Shown here: in pieces, positions 26,045 through 33,202 of the stretch | Layout: every line of letters begins with the position of its first letter | Position numbering within the stretch: position 1 is the stretch's first letter | DNA from: an uncultured Ruminococcus sp. | GTDB lineage: Bacteria; Bacillota; Clostridia; Oscillospirales; CAG-382 | DNA: 39,303 nucleotides | Direction of reading: 5' to 3' | Assembly: GCA_902772845.1 (NCBI GenBank) | Contig: CACYCI010000017.1 | Span: 1 to 39,303 of the forward strand | Notes under the pieces: model-generated | Databases searched by the model: none | Told to the model about the DNA's origin: nothing | What the model saw: the letters and a program-made list of their open reading frames with translations, nothing else | Position numbers and translations under genes: made by a program

Positions 26045-26560
26045 TCAGTTCCTCCTGTGCCTGAACAGCACGTAATATCTGGAAATCATTAACGTGAGCG
26101 CAATATCGTACACGACGAATATGAAATTGCCGAGCAGATACACCCACCATACGAACCCCAGGGGTTCGTCGCTCGCCACCGTGAAATACATCCCCAGCCA
26201 GACGATAAGCGTGAGCATGACGTTGGAAATGATCAGCTTGACGAGCCACATAAGCGGTTTGACCTTTATGAGTTCGCAGAACTCTTTAAGTATTGAATAA
26301 AGGCCGCCGTAAAACAGAAATACTATTGCAACGTTCTTGTTCGGGAGCAGCACGAACGCCAGTATGCCCGATACCGCGTAGACGCCGACGGCTGTGATGC
26401 GGTCGCATTCGATACGCGCGATGATGACGAGTATCCCCGCCGCGAAAGCCGCGGTCATATCGAGCGAAGTTATCACGCTGCCGAGCGACATGATGATCAC
26501 CGCGGCTGCCGAAAGCACTCCCGCCAGAGCAATACGTTTGGTTTTTTTCTTGGAATCCAT
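26045..26560 (-). CDS. Small polytopic membrane protein, S-component-like
   Basis: This is about 171 aa with five or six hydrophobic helices and short loops. The first segment (RIALAGVLSAAAVIIMSLGSVI) resembles the start of ECF-transporter substrate-binding proteins, but no vitamin-specific motif is visible and no ECF ATPase is nearby, so the role is open. The frame also opens at a TTG at 26572; neither start has ideal spacing from the AAAAGG at about 26576-26581. With the promoter at 26587-26615 the TTG leader would be very short, so I prefer the ATG. It ends 1 bp before yicC. Confidence 0.75.
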   Translation of the reverse strand: MDSKKKTKRIALAGVLSAAAVIIMSLGSVITSLDMTAAFAAGILVIIARIECDRITAVGVYAVSGILAFVLLPNKNVAIVFLFYGGLYSILKEFCELIKVKPLMWLVKLIISNVMLTLIVWLGMYFTVASDEPLGFVWWVYLLGNFIFVVYDIALTLMISRYYVLFRHRRN

Positions 26561-26586
26561 ATTCGTGATCAATGACCTTTTCAGTT

Positions 26587-26615
26587 ATTATAAGCCCCTG
26601 CGGTCCGTACCGCAA
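26587..26615 (-). promoter_or_regulatory. Candidate promoter for the membrane protein-yicC-remA-gmk run
   Basis: On the minus strand TTGCGG (26615-26610) and TATAAT (26592-26587) are 17 bp apart. A short hairpin (TGCGGT/ACCGCA) overlaps the -35 box. It sits in the 65-bp gap after the J-domain gene and would start the long conserved operon. Confidence 0.6.
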
Positions 26616-26637
26616 AAGCGTTCGGTCCGCCGCCGTC

Positions 26638-27237
26638 TCACCTCAGGCAGCCGCACATAAGATCGGCGCAAAGCAGGCCGGTGCAAATGTCGCAGCCGGT
26701 GCAGCCGCCGTCGGTGCTCGTGGTGTTATAAGGCGAGCTGCGCGCGGTGTTGGAAAACATGTCCAGCATATTGCGGTATTCAGCATTGGAAGGGTCGATC
26801 TGACAGGCGAGCGTAAGATGCTCGCGCGCCTGCTGGAGCCACCCCTTGCGCATATACACAACGCCGGTCAGAAAATGCCATTCGGAGCTGTTTTTATCGG
26901 TTTCGCGGTTGAGCAGGACTTCGGCTTCGGTAACGCGGTTCTGGTTGAGCAGGTCGCGTATGCGGGCGTAGCCGGAAGACGCGCCTGAGCCGGATGAATA
27001 CCCGGAAGAATAAGTATCGCCGCCGCTGTACGCAGACCCCGAACCGGAAGCGCGCGCCTTTGTGATCGTATCGTACGCTTCGTTTATTTCTTTCATTTTT
27101 TCGGCGGCGAGATCGGCAAGCGGATTGTTCACATAATTATCGGGGTGGTACTTTTTGGCAAGCGCGCGGTATGCTTTTTTGATCTCTTCGTCAGACGCCT
27201 GTGGCGAAACGCCCAATATTTTATAAGGATCTGTCAT
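26638..27237 (-). CDS. J-domain protein with TPR-like middle and Cys-rich tail
   Basis: This 199-aa protein should stimulate an Hsp70 (DnaK). The N-terminal J domain (residues 3-70) has the essential HPD at 31-33. A Gly/Ser-rich linker (about 68-88) precedes a TPR-like helical pair (about 90-160). The end carries six Cys in 19 residues (C179, C182, C185, C190, C195, C197), which may bind zinc or an iron-sulfur cluster or be lipid-modified. It lacks the DnaJ zinc-finger domain, so it is not canonical DnaJ. Its ATG overlaps the DUF5685 stop as ATGA, indicating coupled translation of the pair. Confidence 0.9.
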   Translation of the reverse strand: MTDPYKILGVSPQASDEEIKKAYRALAKKYHPDNYVNNPLADLAAEKMKEINEAYDTITKARASGSGSAYSGGDTYSSGYSSGSGASSGYARIRDLLNQNRVTEAEVLLNRETDKNSSEWHFLTGVVYMRKGWLQQAREHLTLACQIDPSNAEYRNMLDMFSNTARSSPYNTTSTDGGCTGCDICTGLLCADLMCGCLR

Positions 27238-28091
27238 TTATCGGTTCCTTTCAGTTTGTCCGTCACCGCGGCGAAAGCGTCAGCCGAGCCAAGTTCCGCA
27301 ATGTTGTAGACGAGTTTATCGTAAACGCTGCCGCCGGCTCTCTCGTAAGAGCGGCAAAATGCGTGGATGCTGTCGCGCAAGGTCTGCCCGATCTGTTCGG
27401 TATCCGCAATGACACGGTCCGGTCCGCCGTAATATTCGTTCAGCACGTTATAGCCGCGGTCCTTTTCGTCACGGGCGCAATCTTCGTACGCGTCTATGAT
27501 ATAGATATACCTGCCTATATGATACCCGCATTCCCAAAGGATGTCGCGGGCTTCACCTTCGGCCCCGTACGACGCGGCGAGCGCGGTAACGGAGGCGAAC
27601 GAATCGGCGACAAGATCCGGCGAGGAAGCGCGCGCTTTTTCAAGCCCGGCGAGCACCGAAAGCCGTTCCTTCACGCCTTCCGCAAGGCCGGGGCAGAGCG
27701 CGTCCGCCCTCCTGAACATGCCGCGCGCGAACAACGCGCGGAATTTTGCCGCAAGGCGGAATATGCCGCGGCGATCCGCAACGTCGTCAAGCGCCTTGTA
27801 GTAAAGCAGTATGCCGAACGCCGCAGAAGTATAAAGGGCGGAAGGATTTTCGCACAGCATACATTTCTTTTTGAGCGAATAAGGGCATCGGCGCGTTTCG
27901 GCGCACGCCGTATCTCCGCAGACAGCCATGCGTACCAGGCACATAAACACGAAATCGTTGTTCAGCATCAGCCGCGTAAAACGCGAAACGCGCTTGCCGC
28001 CTATACGGCAGATACCGCAATAAACGGCTTTATAAAATTCGTTTTCCTTTACTAATAGTTCCGGGAAGCGCGGCTTTATGTAACCGAACAC
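27234..28091 (-). CDS. DUF5685 family protein
   Basis: This 285-aa protein of unknown function starts at GTG (28091), chosen because AAAGGAGGC lies 6 nt upstream; a longer frame from 28127 would place that site inside the gene. The N-terminus has the family YCGIC motif (C25, C28) and more Cys at 51, 58, 63, 69, 77 and 80, suggesting metal binding. The rest is all-helical. Two acidic motifs, DDVAD (102-106) in [12 protein letters not shown] and DAYED (200-204) in [16 protein letters not shown], resemble the two Asp-rich motifs of isoprenoid synthases; this is my inference. It is coupled to the J-domain gene. Confidence 0.85.
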   Translation of the reverse strand: MFGYIKPRFPELLVKENEFYKAVYCGICRIGGKRVSRFTRLMLNNDFVFMCLVRMAVCGDTACAETRRCPYSLKKKCMLCENPSALYTSAAFGILLYYKALDDVADRRGIFRLAAKFRALFARGMFRRADALCPGLAEGVKERLSVLAGLEKARASSPDLVADSFASVTALAASYGAEGEARDILWECGYHIGRYIYIIDAYEDCARDEKDRGYNVLNEYYGGPDRVIADTEQIGQTLRDSIHAFCRSYERAGGSVYDKLVYNIAELGSADAFAAVTDKLKGTDK

Positions 28092-28149
28092 GGCGACGCC
28101 TCCTTTGAGATCACGACAAGTGCACATATTACAGTTATTTTATTATATT

Positions 28150-28178
28150 ATAATAGCACAACAGAACCGAAAAATCAA
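28150..28178 (-). promoter_or_regulatory. Promoter of the DUF5685-J protein pair
   Basis: On the minus strand TTGATT (28178-28173) and TATTAT (28155-28150) are 17 bp apart. A second -10-like TATAAT overlaps it. The GTG start of DUF5685 is about 60 bp downstream, leaving a leader of roughly 50 nt. Confidence 0.55.
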
Positions 28179-28186
28179 TAAATTTC

Positions 28187-28198
28187 GGTAAATTTACC
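28187..28198. promoter_or_regulatory. 12-bp palindrome upstream of the DUF5685 promoter
   Basis: GGTAAATTTACC is a perfect palindrome centred about 17 bp upstream of the centre of the minus-strand -35 box and about 100 bp from the gpmI -35 box. Its position suits an activator site for DUF5685 or a shared operator, but there is only one copy. Confidence 0.35.
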
Positions 28199-28291
28199 AT
28201 TACAATTATTTGCGCGGCCGCGCACCCGTGCGGCATACGGCGCCGATCGGCAAAAAAGCGGGAACGCCGCCCTCTTTTTGTAAAAAAACAG

Positions 28292-28320
28292 TTGCATTTC
28301 GCAGTGTTATGCTGTATAAT
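28292..28320 (+). promoter_or_regulatory. Sigma-A-type promoter of gpmI
   Basis: TTGCAT (28292-28297), a 17-bp spacer and a consensus TATAAT (28315-28320), preceded by TGCTG. The gpmI start codon is 87 bp beyond the -10 box, so the mRNA has a leader of about 80 nt. It probably drives the gpmI-M50-scpAB run. Confidence 0.75.
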
Positions 28321-28407
28321 ATCATATTGAATAATTATATGCGTCGCGCGGCGGAAACGGCACTTTGCGCAGCCGCGGGCGGCTTTAACACAAGGAGAAA
28401 CACAAGC

Positions 28408-30045
28408 ATGAAAAAAGTTTTCGAAAACGAAAAAAGACCCGTTGTACTCATAGTCATGGACGGCGTCGGTCATTCTGAATCCAACGTAGGCAACGCGGTA
28501 GCGGCCGCCAACACGCCCGTGCTCGATATGCTCGCCGAAAAATACCCCAACCTTCTGCTCAAAGCCCACGGCACCGCCGTCGGTCTCCCCTCCGACGCAG
28601 ATATGGGCAACAGCGAAGTCGGCCACAACGCGCTCGGCGCAGGTCAGGTCTTCGCACAAGGCGCCAAACTCGTTTCCGGCGCAATAGAATCGGGCAGGAT
28701 CTTCGCTTCCGACACCTGGAAAGAACTCGTCGGCAACTGCGTGGAAAACGGCACGACGCTCCATTTCATGGGCCTTTTTTCGGACGGCAACGTGCATTCG
28801 CATATAGATCATCTTAAAGCGCTCATAATAAAAGCAAAAGAATGCGGCGTAAAAAAGGTGCGCATCCACGCGCTTCTCGACGGGCGCGACGTCGGCGAGA
28901 CCTCCGCGCTCGAATACATACTCCCGTTCGAAGAATTCCTGCGCTCGCTTAATTCGGCTGATTTCGACGCGCGTATCGCTTCCGGCGGCGGCAGGATGGT
29001 CATAACCATGGACCGCTACGAAGCCAACTGGAAGATGGTGGAGCTGGGCTGGAACACCCACGTGCTGGGCGAAGGCAGACAGTTCGCAAGCGCTGAAGAA
29101 GCCGTAAAGACTTACCGCGCCGAGACCGGCAAGATAGATCAGGATCTCCCCCCGTTCGTCATCGCCGAAAACGGCGTGCCTGTCGGCACGATCAACGACG
29201 GCGACAGCGTGATCTTTTACAATTTCCGCGGCGACAGAGCCATTGAGATATCGCGCGCGTTCGAAAACCGCGACTGCAAATTCGTCAAGAAAAAAGACGT
29301 AAAAGTGCTCTACGCCGGGATGCTCGAATACGACGGCGACGCGCATATCCCGTACAGGTTCCTCGTCAACCCGCCCGAAATATCCAACACCATGGGCGAA
29401 TTCCTCGCCAAAAAGGGCTACAGGCAGCTTGCGATCTCCGAAACTCAGAAATACGGCCACGTCACTTATTTCTGGAACGGCAACAGAAGCGGAAAGTTTT
29501 CCGAAGAACTTGAAGAATATATCGAGATCCCGTCTGATGTGGTGCCTTTTGAGCAGCGTCCGTGGATGAAATGCGCCGAAATAACCGACGTGCTTTGCGA
29601 AAAGATAGAATCCGGCGAATTCGATTTTCTGCGCTGCAACTTCCCCAACGGCGACATGGTAGGACACACCGGCTCGTTCGACGCCACTCAGATCGCCGTC
29701 GAAGCAGTCGATCTCTGCCTTGCGCGCATTCTCAGATCCGTAGACAAAATGCAGGGCATCTGTCTTATAACCGCCGATCACGGCAACGCCGACGAAATGT
29801 ACGAATTAGACAAGAAGACCGGGCTCGCAAAGGTGAACAAAGAGGGCAAAAAGGCCGTAAAGACAAGCCATACGCTCAACAAAGTTCCTTTATATATCTA
29901 CGATAATTTCCATTCCGACAAATACCGCACCGTGGAATGCCGCGACGGAGAATACGGGCTTGCAAACGTTGCCGCAACGGTAGTAACGCTTATGGGAGAA
30001 GAAGCTCCTTCCATGTGGAAGCAGAGCATTATTGAACTGAAATGA
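28408..30045 (+). CDS. gpmI: 2,3-bisphosphoglycerate-independent phosphoglycerate mutase
   Basis: This 545-aa manganese-dependent glycolytic enzyme interconverts 3- and 2-phosphoglycerate. The metal Asp is in VLIVMDGVG (D18), the phosphorylated Ser is S69 in DMGNSEVGH, and DHGNADEM near the C-terminus gives further metal ligands. The frame is open upstream to 28210, but the ATG at 28408 has AAGGAG in front and the family N-terminus right after it, so the upstream part is leader. The stop overlaps the peptidase start as ATGA. Confidence 0.96.
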   Translation: MKKVFENEKRPVVLIVMDGVGHSESNVGNAVAAANTPVLDMLAEKYPNLLLKAHGTAVGLPSDADMGNSEVGHNALGAGQVFAQGAKLVSGAIESGRIFASDTWKELVGNCVENGTTLHFMGLFSDGNVHSHIDHLKALIIKAKECGVKKVRIHALLDGRDVGETSALEYILPFEEFLRSLNSADFDARIASGGGRMVITMDRYEANWKMVELGWNTHVLGEGRQFASAEEAVKTYRAETGKIDQDLPPFVIAENGVPVGTINDGDSVIFYNFRGDRAIEISRAFENRDCKFVKKKDVKVLYAGMLEYDGDAHIPYRFLVNPPEISNTMGEFLAKKGYRQLAISETQKYGHVTYFWNGNRSGKFSEELEEYIEIPSDVVPFEQRPWMKCAEITDVLCEKIESGEFDFLRCNFPNGDMVGHTGSFDATQIAVEAVDLCLARILRSVDKMQGICLITADHGNADEMYELDKKTGLAKVNKEGKKAVKTSHTLNKVPLYIYDNFHSDKYRTVECRDGEYGLANVAATVVTLMGEEAPSMWKQSIIELK

Positions 30046-30752
30046 TAATCGATTATATCCGACACGGAGAAATACGTTACGCGCTGCTGATGCTGCTCGC
30101 CGTCGTCATATCGCTGACCGTGCACGAATTTGCGCACGCGTATATCGCGCACAAATGCGGCGACGACACGGCGTACGCGTTCGGCCGCATGACGCTGAAC
30201 CCGTTGAAGCACATTGATCTGTTCGGCTTTATATCCATGCTGCTTATCGGCTTCGGCTGGGCAAAGCCGGTGCCGGTCAATATGCGCGGCCTGCGCAATC
30301 CGCGCCGTGATATCGCGCTTGTTTCGCTAGCCGGACCTTTGAGCAACTTTTTAATGGCGTTCATAGGCGTCGGTCTGATACGGCTTGTGGGTTTTATACC
30401 TGCGCTCGGAGTAGTAGCGACCAATTTTGGCTCGTTTTTAAGAAGCTTTGTCGATTCGATATACTTTTTGCTGTATATCTTCTGCTTGCTTAACGTAGGC
30501 CTGGGCCTTTTCAACCTTATCCCTATACCGCCGCTCGACGGTTCAAAGGTGCTCGGCTCTCTGCTGCCGCCGAAGTTGGGTATGCGCTTTATACAGCTCG
30601 AACGCTACGCGCCCGTTTTAATGATGGTCATTTTCGCGCTTTCGTATTTTGATGTTTTCGATCCGCTGTTTTATCCGCTGGTATGGCTGCGCAGCCAGAT
30701 ATTGCATCTGTTCACCCTGCCGTTTTTCTTCGGCGCGTTCGCTCCGTTCTGA
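30042..30752 (+). CDS. Site-2-protease-like M50 family zinc metallopeptidase
   Basis: This 236-aa integral membrane protein has the zinc motif HEFAH at H28-H32 within the first helix and the distal NLIPIPPLDGSKVL with the third ligand Asp near residue 168, as in the rhomboid-unrelated S2P/YwhC group. About five hydrophobic segments are present and there is no PDZ domain. It is coupled to gpmI by a 4-bp overlap and followed by scpA after 2 bp; this peptidase-scpA linkage is common in Clostridia. The substrate is unknown. Confidence 0.92.
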   Translation: MIIDYIRHGEIRYALLMLLAVVISLTVHEFAHAYIAHKCGDDTAYAFGRMTLNPLKHIDLFGFISMLLIGFGWAKPVPVNMRGLRNPRRDIALVSLAGPLSNFLMAFIGVGLIRLVGFIPALGVVATNFGSFLRSFVDSIYFLLYIFCLLNVGLGLFNLIPIPPLDGSKVLGSLLPPKLGMRFIQLERYAPVLMMVIFALSYFDVFDPLFYPLVWLRSQILHLFTLPFFFGAFAPF

Positions 30753-30754
30753 TC

Positions 30755-31507
30755 ATGGCGGGGCTCAGCTTAAAGCTTGAGCAGTACGAAGGTCCGCTCG
30801 ACCTGCTGCTTTCGCTTATACAAAAACACAAGATCGATATTTTCGACATTCCCATTGCCGAGCTCACCGACCAGTACCTTGAGTATATAAAGTCCATGGA
30901 ACGCTATGATATGCAGGTATCTTCGGACTTTATATTCATGGCAAGCGAGCTCATGTATATAAAATCGCGGATGCTGCTGCCCGTTCAGCCAAAGGACGAG
31001 GATCCCCGTCAGCCGCTGGTTGACGCGCTGCTCGAATACAGCAAAGCCAGGGAGGCGGCGGAATTCCTGCGGTCGCAGAGCGATATCTATTACGACCGCT
31101 TTGTAAAGGACCCCGACGAGCTCGACGCTCCGCCGATCTACGAGCGCCGCCACTCGGTCGAACTGCTGACCGAAGCGTTCATCAATATCAGCCGGCGCAT
31201 GCCGACAGGCGCCGAGCAGCGGGTAGAGCTTTTTGAAAAGCTCCGCCACGAAAAATTCTATACTGTGGAAGAAAAGACCGAATACACGTTGAATTATCTC
31301 GGCGATCTTAAGCCACACCGGTTTGGCGCCATATTCGAAAGCTGCAGAACGGTGGGCGAAACAGTCGCCACGTTCCTGGCTCTGCTTTCGCTGGTCGGCA
31401 GCGGACGCATAGAGATAATACGCGGCGATACCGGCGACCCGGAAGACCTTGAACTTGTACTGTTGGAAGAAACGGAGGAAAGCGATGAGCAATCTACCGA
31501 TAGATAA
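30755..31507 (+). CDS. scpA: Segregation and condensation protein A
   Basis: This is the 250-aa kleisin subunit of the SMC-ScpAB condensin. The conserved start LKLEQYEGPLDLLLSLIQKHKIDIFDIPI fixes the N-terminus; the ATG at 30755 is 2 bp after the peptidase stop and lacks a clear ribosome site, so it likely relies on coupling. The middle has LMYIKSRMLLP, and the C-terminal winged helix binds the SMC head. It overlaps scpB by 23 bp. Confidence 0.95.
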   Translation: MAGLSLKLEQYEGPLDLLLSLIQKHKIDIFDIPIAELTDQYLEYIKSMERYDMQVSSDFIFMASELMYIKSRMLLPVQPKDEDPRQPLVDALLEYSKAREAAEFLRSQSDIYYDRFVKDPDELDAPPIYERRHSVELLTEAFINISRRMPTGAEQRVELFEKLRHEKFYTVEEKTEYTLNYLGDLKPHRFGAIFESCRTVGETVATFLALLSLVGSGRIEIIRGDTGDPEDLELVLLEETEESDEQSTDR

Positions 31508-32066
31508 CGCACTTGAAGCCGTGCTTTTCGCTTCCGGCTCGCCCGTGAGCGTGGAAAAGCTGTGCGAGATATTCGGCGCAGAGGCGGATGAGATCAACGA
31601 TTCCGCAAAACGGCTGAGCGAAAAGCTCGCTGACGGTTCCAACGGGATAGAACTCGTGTCCGTAGACGGAGCTTATCAGCTCTGTACCAAGCCGTGTTAT
31701 GCCGATTACGTAAAAAAAGCATTGGAACTGCGCAAGACCCCTCCGCTTTCACGCGCGGCGCTGGAGGTGCTCGCCATAGTTTCTTACAATCAGCCGGTGA
31801 CAAAATCGTTTATAGAAACGGTACGCGGCATAGATTCCGACAGCATAGTCAACACGCTGTGCGACAAAGGGCTGCTGCGTGAAAACGGGCATCTTGACGC
31901 CCCGGGCAGACCGGTGTTGTTTTCCACTACCGACGCTTTTCTGCGCTGCTTCGGGCTTGAATCGCTCGATCAGCTGCCGCAGATCGACGTAGAAAAACAG
32001 CTTACGCTGGAAGACGCCGCCGCCGAAAATGAAAATGACGGTATGACTGACGGAGAAAACGGCTGA
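31485..32066 (+). CDS. scpB: Segregation and condensation protein B
   Basis: This 193-aa ScpA partner has two winged-helix domains. The N-terminal NALEAVLFASGSPVS and the central RAALEVLAIVSYNQPVTKSFIETVRGIDSDSIVNTL are family signatures. An in-frame upstream start at 31449 lies inside scpA and lacks a ribosome site, while GGAGGA precedes 31485. The acidic C-terminal tail is typical. The stop shares one base with the DUF2953 start (TGATG). Confidence 0.95.
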   Translation: MSNLPIDNALEAVLFASGSPVSVEKLCEIFGAEADEINDSAKRLSEKLADGSNGIELVSVDGAYQLCTKPCYADYVKKALELRKTPPLSRAALEVLAIVSYNQPVTKSFIETVRGIDSDSIVNTLCDKGLLRENGHLDAPGRPVLFSTTDAFLRCFGLESLDQLPQIDVEKQLTLEDAAAENENDGMTDGENG

Positions 32067-32707
32067 TGACAGCCGTATGGATACTGTGCGGTATCGCGGC
32101 GCTCGCCGTGCTGATACTGATCATAAAGCTTTCGGTGCGAATAGAATATTGCGGCGGACTGTATATCACGGTCGGCGTGGCGTTCATCCGCGTGACGCGC
32201 GGCGCCACCCGCGGCAAGAAGACGGAAGGCGCCGAACAGCCGCCCGAACCGCAAGATCAGACAGAAGAAGAAAGCCAGGAAGAAAAAGTTTCCGTACCGC
32301 TGAAAGATCTGCTGCCGCTCGCGCGAGAGACCGTGTCCAAAGTCTTTGAAAAGACCAAAAAGCACGTCAAGCTGGAACGCTATGTCCTCAAAATCAACGT
32401 CGCGACCGGCGACCCCGCTTCCACCGGGATCCTGTACGGCGCGGTGTGCGCAGCCGCCGGCCCGCTGCTGGCGCTGGCGCTTTCGGCAAGGCGCAAGACG
32501 CGCAAAAAAGGCGCCGTTTATACCGAGATCACGCCGGATTTTATCAGCGACTCCCCCGATATCATGCTGGACATCGCTTTTTCCACCCGCGTGTGGCGCG
32601 GTCTGTGCATGATGACGCCTCTACTGAAGGGCTACAGAAACTACCGCAAGCTGAAAAAACAGAAGGAGAAACAAAATGAACGACATTCCTCTCAAGCAGA
32701 TAATTGA
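32066..32707 (+). CDS. DUF2953 domain protein (YtfI-like, sporulation-associated)
   Basis: This 213-aa protein has one N-terminal membrane helix (about 3-24), a beta segment, an acidic Glu/Gln-rich stretch (about 55-80) and the DUF2953 C-terminal region with STRVWRGLCMMTPLLKGYRNY. The family pairs with ytfJ in spore formers, as here, but its function is not known. The final basic residues (KKQKEKQNERHSSQADN) are encoded over the start of ytfJ, a 32-bp overlap. Confidence 0.85.
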   Translation: MTAVWILCGIAALAVLILIIKLSVRIEYCGGLYITVGVAFIRVTRGATRGKKTEGAEQPPEPQDQTEEESQEEKVSVPLKDLLPLARETVSKVFEKTKKHVKLERYVLKINVATGDPASTGILYGAVCAAAGPLLALALSARRKTRKKGAVYTEITPDFISDSPDIMLDIAFSTRVWRGLCMMTPLLKGYRNYRKLKKQKEKQNERHSSQADN

Positions 32708-33152
32708 TTCGACTTTGAGCCAGATAGGCAGCGTCGCCGACGTCAATACCGTGATAGGCGACCCCATCACCACCGCGGAAGGCACCACAATCATACCGTT
32801 TTCCAAGGTGTCCGTGGGCTACGCTTCCGGCGGCGCGGATTACGACGGCAAACAGCAGAATTCCGACGGCGCCAAGAACGTGCATTTCGCCGGCGGGAAC
32901 GGCGCGGGCGTTTCGGTCACGCCGCTCGGCTTTCTCGTGATAAGCAAAGACGGCTCGGTGCGTATGCTCGACCTCAAGCACACCGAATCTTTTGAAGCGC
33001 CTTCCGACCCCGTGAACAAAACGCTGAATTCCGTAAACGGTATAATAGAAAAAGCGCCGGAGATCGTCGGCAAGATCAAAGACGCCATAGCCAGGCGCAA
33101 GAACGCCAAAAAAGGCGAACAAAAAGACGGTGCCGAACCGGCGAAAGAATAA
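32676..33152 (+). CDS. ytfJ: GerW/YtfJ family spore protein
   Basis: This 158-aa protein is needed for proper germination in Bacillus. Family motifs are visible: VIGDPITTAEGTTIIPFSKVSVGYASGG and a Gly-rich GGGNGAGVSVTPLGFLVI-like segment, followed by a helical charged C-terminus. AGAAGGAG precedes the ATG. It overlaps the DUF2953 gene and is followed by a hairpin and the carboxypeptidase gene. Its presence suggests, but does not prove, spore formation. Confidence 0.93.
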   Translation: MNDIPLKQIIDSTLSQIGSVADVNTVIGDPITTAEGTTIIPFSKVSVGYASGGADYDGKQQNSDGAKNVHFAGGNGAGVSVTPLGFLVISKDGSVRMLDLKHTESFEAPSDPVNKTLNSVNGIIEKAPEIVGKIKDAIARRKNAKKGEQKDGAEPAKE

Positions 33153-33171
33153 CAAGTCATATATCCCCGCC

Positions 33172-33193
33172 CCCGCAAATATCATTTAGCGGG
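33172..33193 (+). other. Hairpin just upstream of the carboxypeptidase start
   Basis: CCCGCAAAT pairs with ATTT-(A bulge)-GCGGG around an ATC loop, giving nine pairs. The 3' arm runs into GGGTGATG, the best ribosome-site candidate for the TTG start at 33203, so folding could limit initiation. A short TTTT follows, making a weak terminator the alternative. Confidence 0.4.
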
Positions 33194-33202
33194 TGATGTA
33201 TT

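Larger units (their letters stand above)
28092..28407. other. Divergent intergenic region between DUF5685 and gpmI
   Basis: The 316 bases contain a promoter on each strand, the AT-rich palindrome GGTAAATTTACC, a GC-rich palindrome TGCGCGGCCGCGCA at 28211-28224, and the gpmI leader. Around 28257-28278 a small GCGG/CCGC hairpin followed by CCTCTTTTTG looks terminator-like but stands upstream of the gpmI promoter. No convincing small gene was seen. Confidence 0.6.

Noticed and set aside
28092-28127. A 12-residue N-terminal extension of DUF5685
   Set aside because: AAAGGAGGC lies inside it, just before the GTG at 28091, which gives the family N-terminus.
28253-28282. Intrinsic terminator in the DUF5685-gpmI gap
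   Set aside because: The stem is only four pairs and it lies upstream of the gpmI promoter, after no plus-strand gene.
28210-28407. N-terminal extension of gpmI, with an in-frame ATG at 28339
   Set aside because: The extension would precede or overlap the promoter and the AAGGAG site of the 28408 start, and does not resemble GpmI.
28135-29781. A 548-codon open frame opposite gpmI
   Set aside because: gpmI is intact on the plus strand; the antisense product has no recognisable domain, and its 3' end runs through the divergent promoter region.
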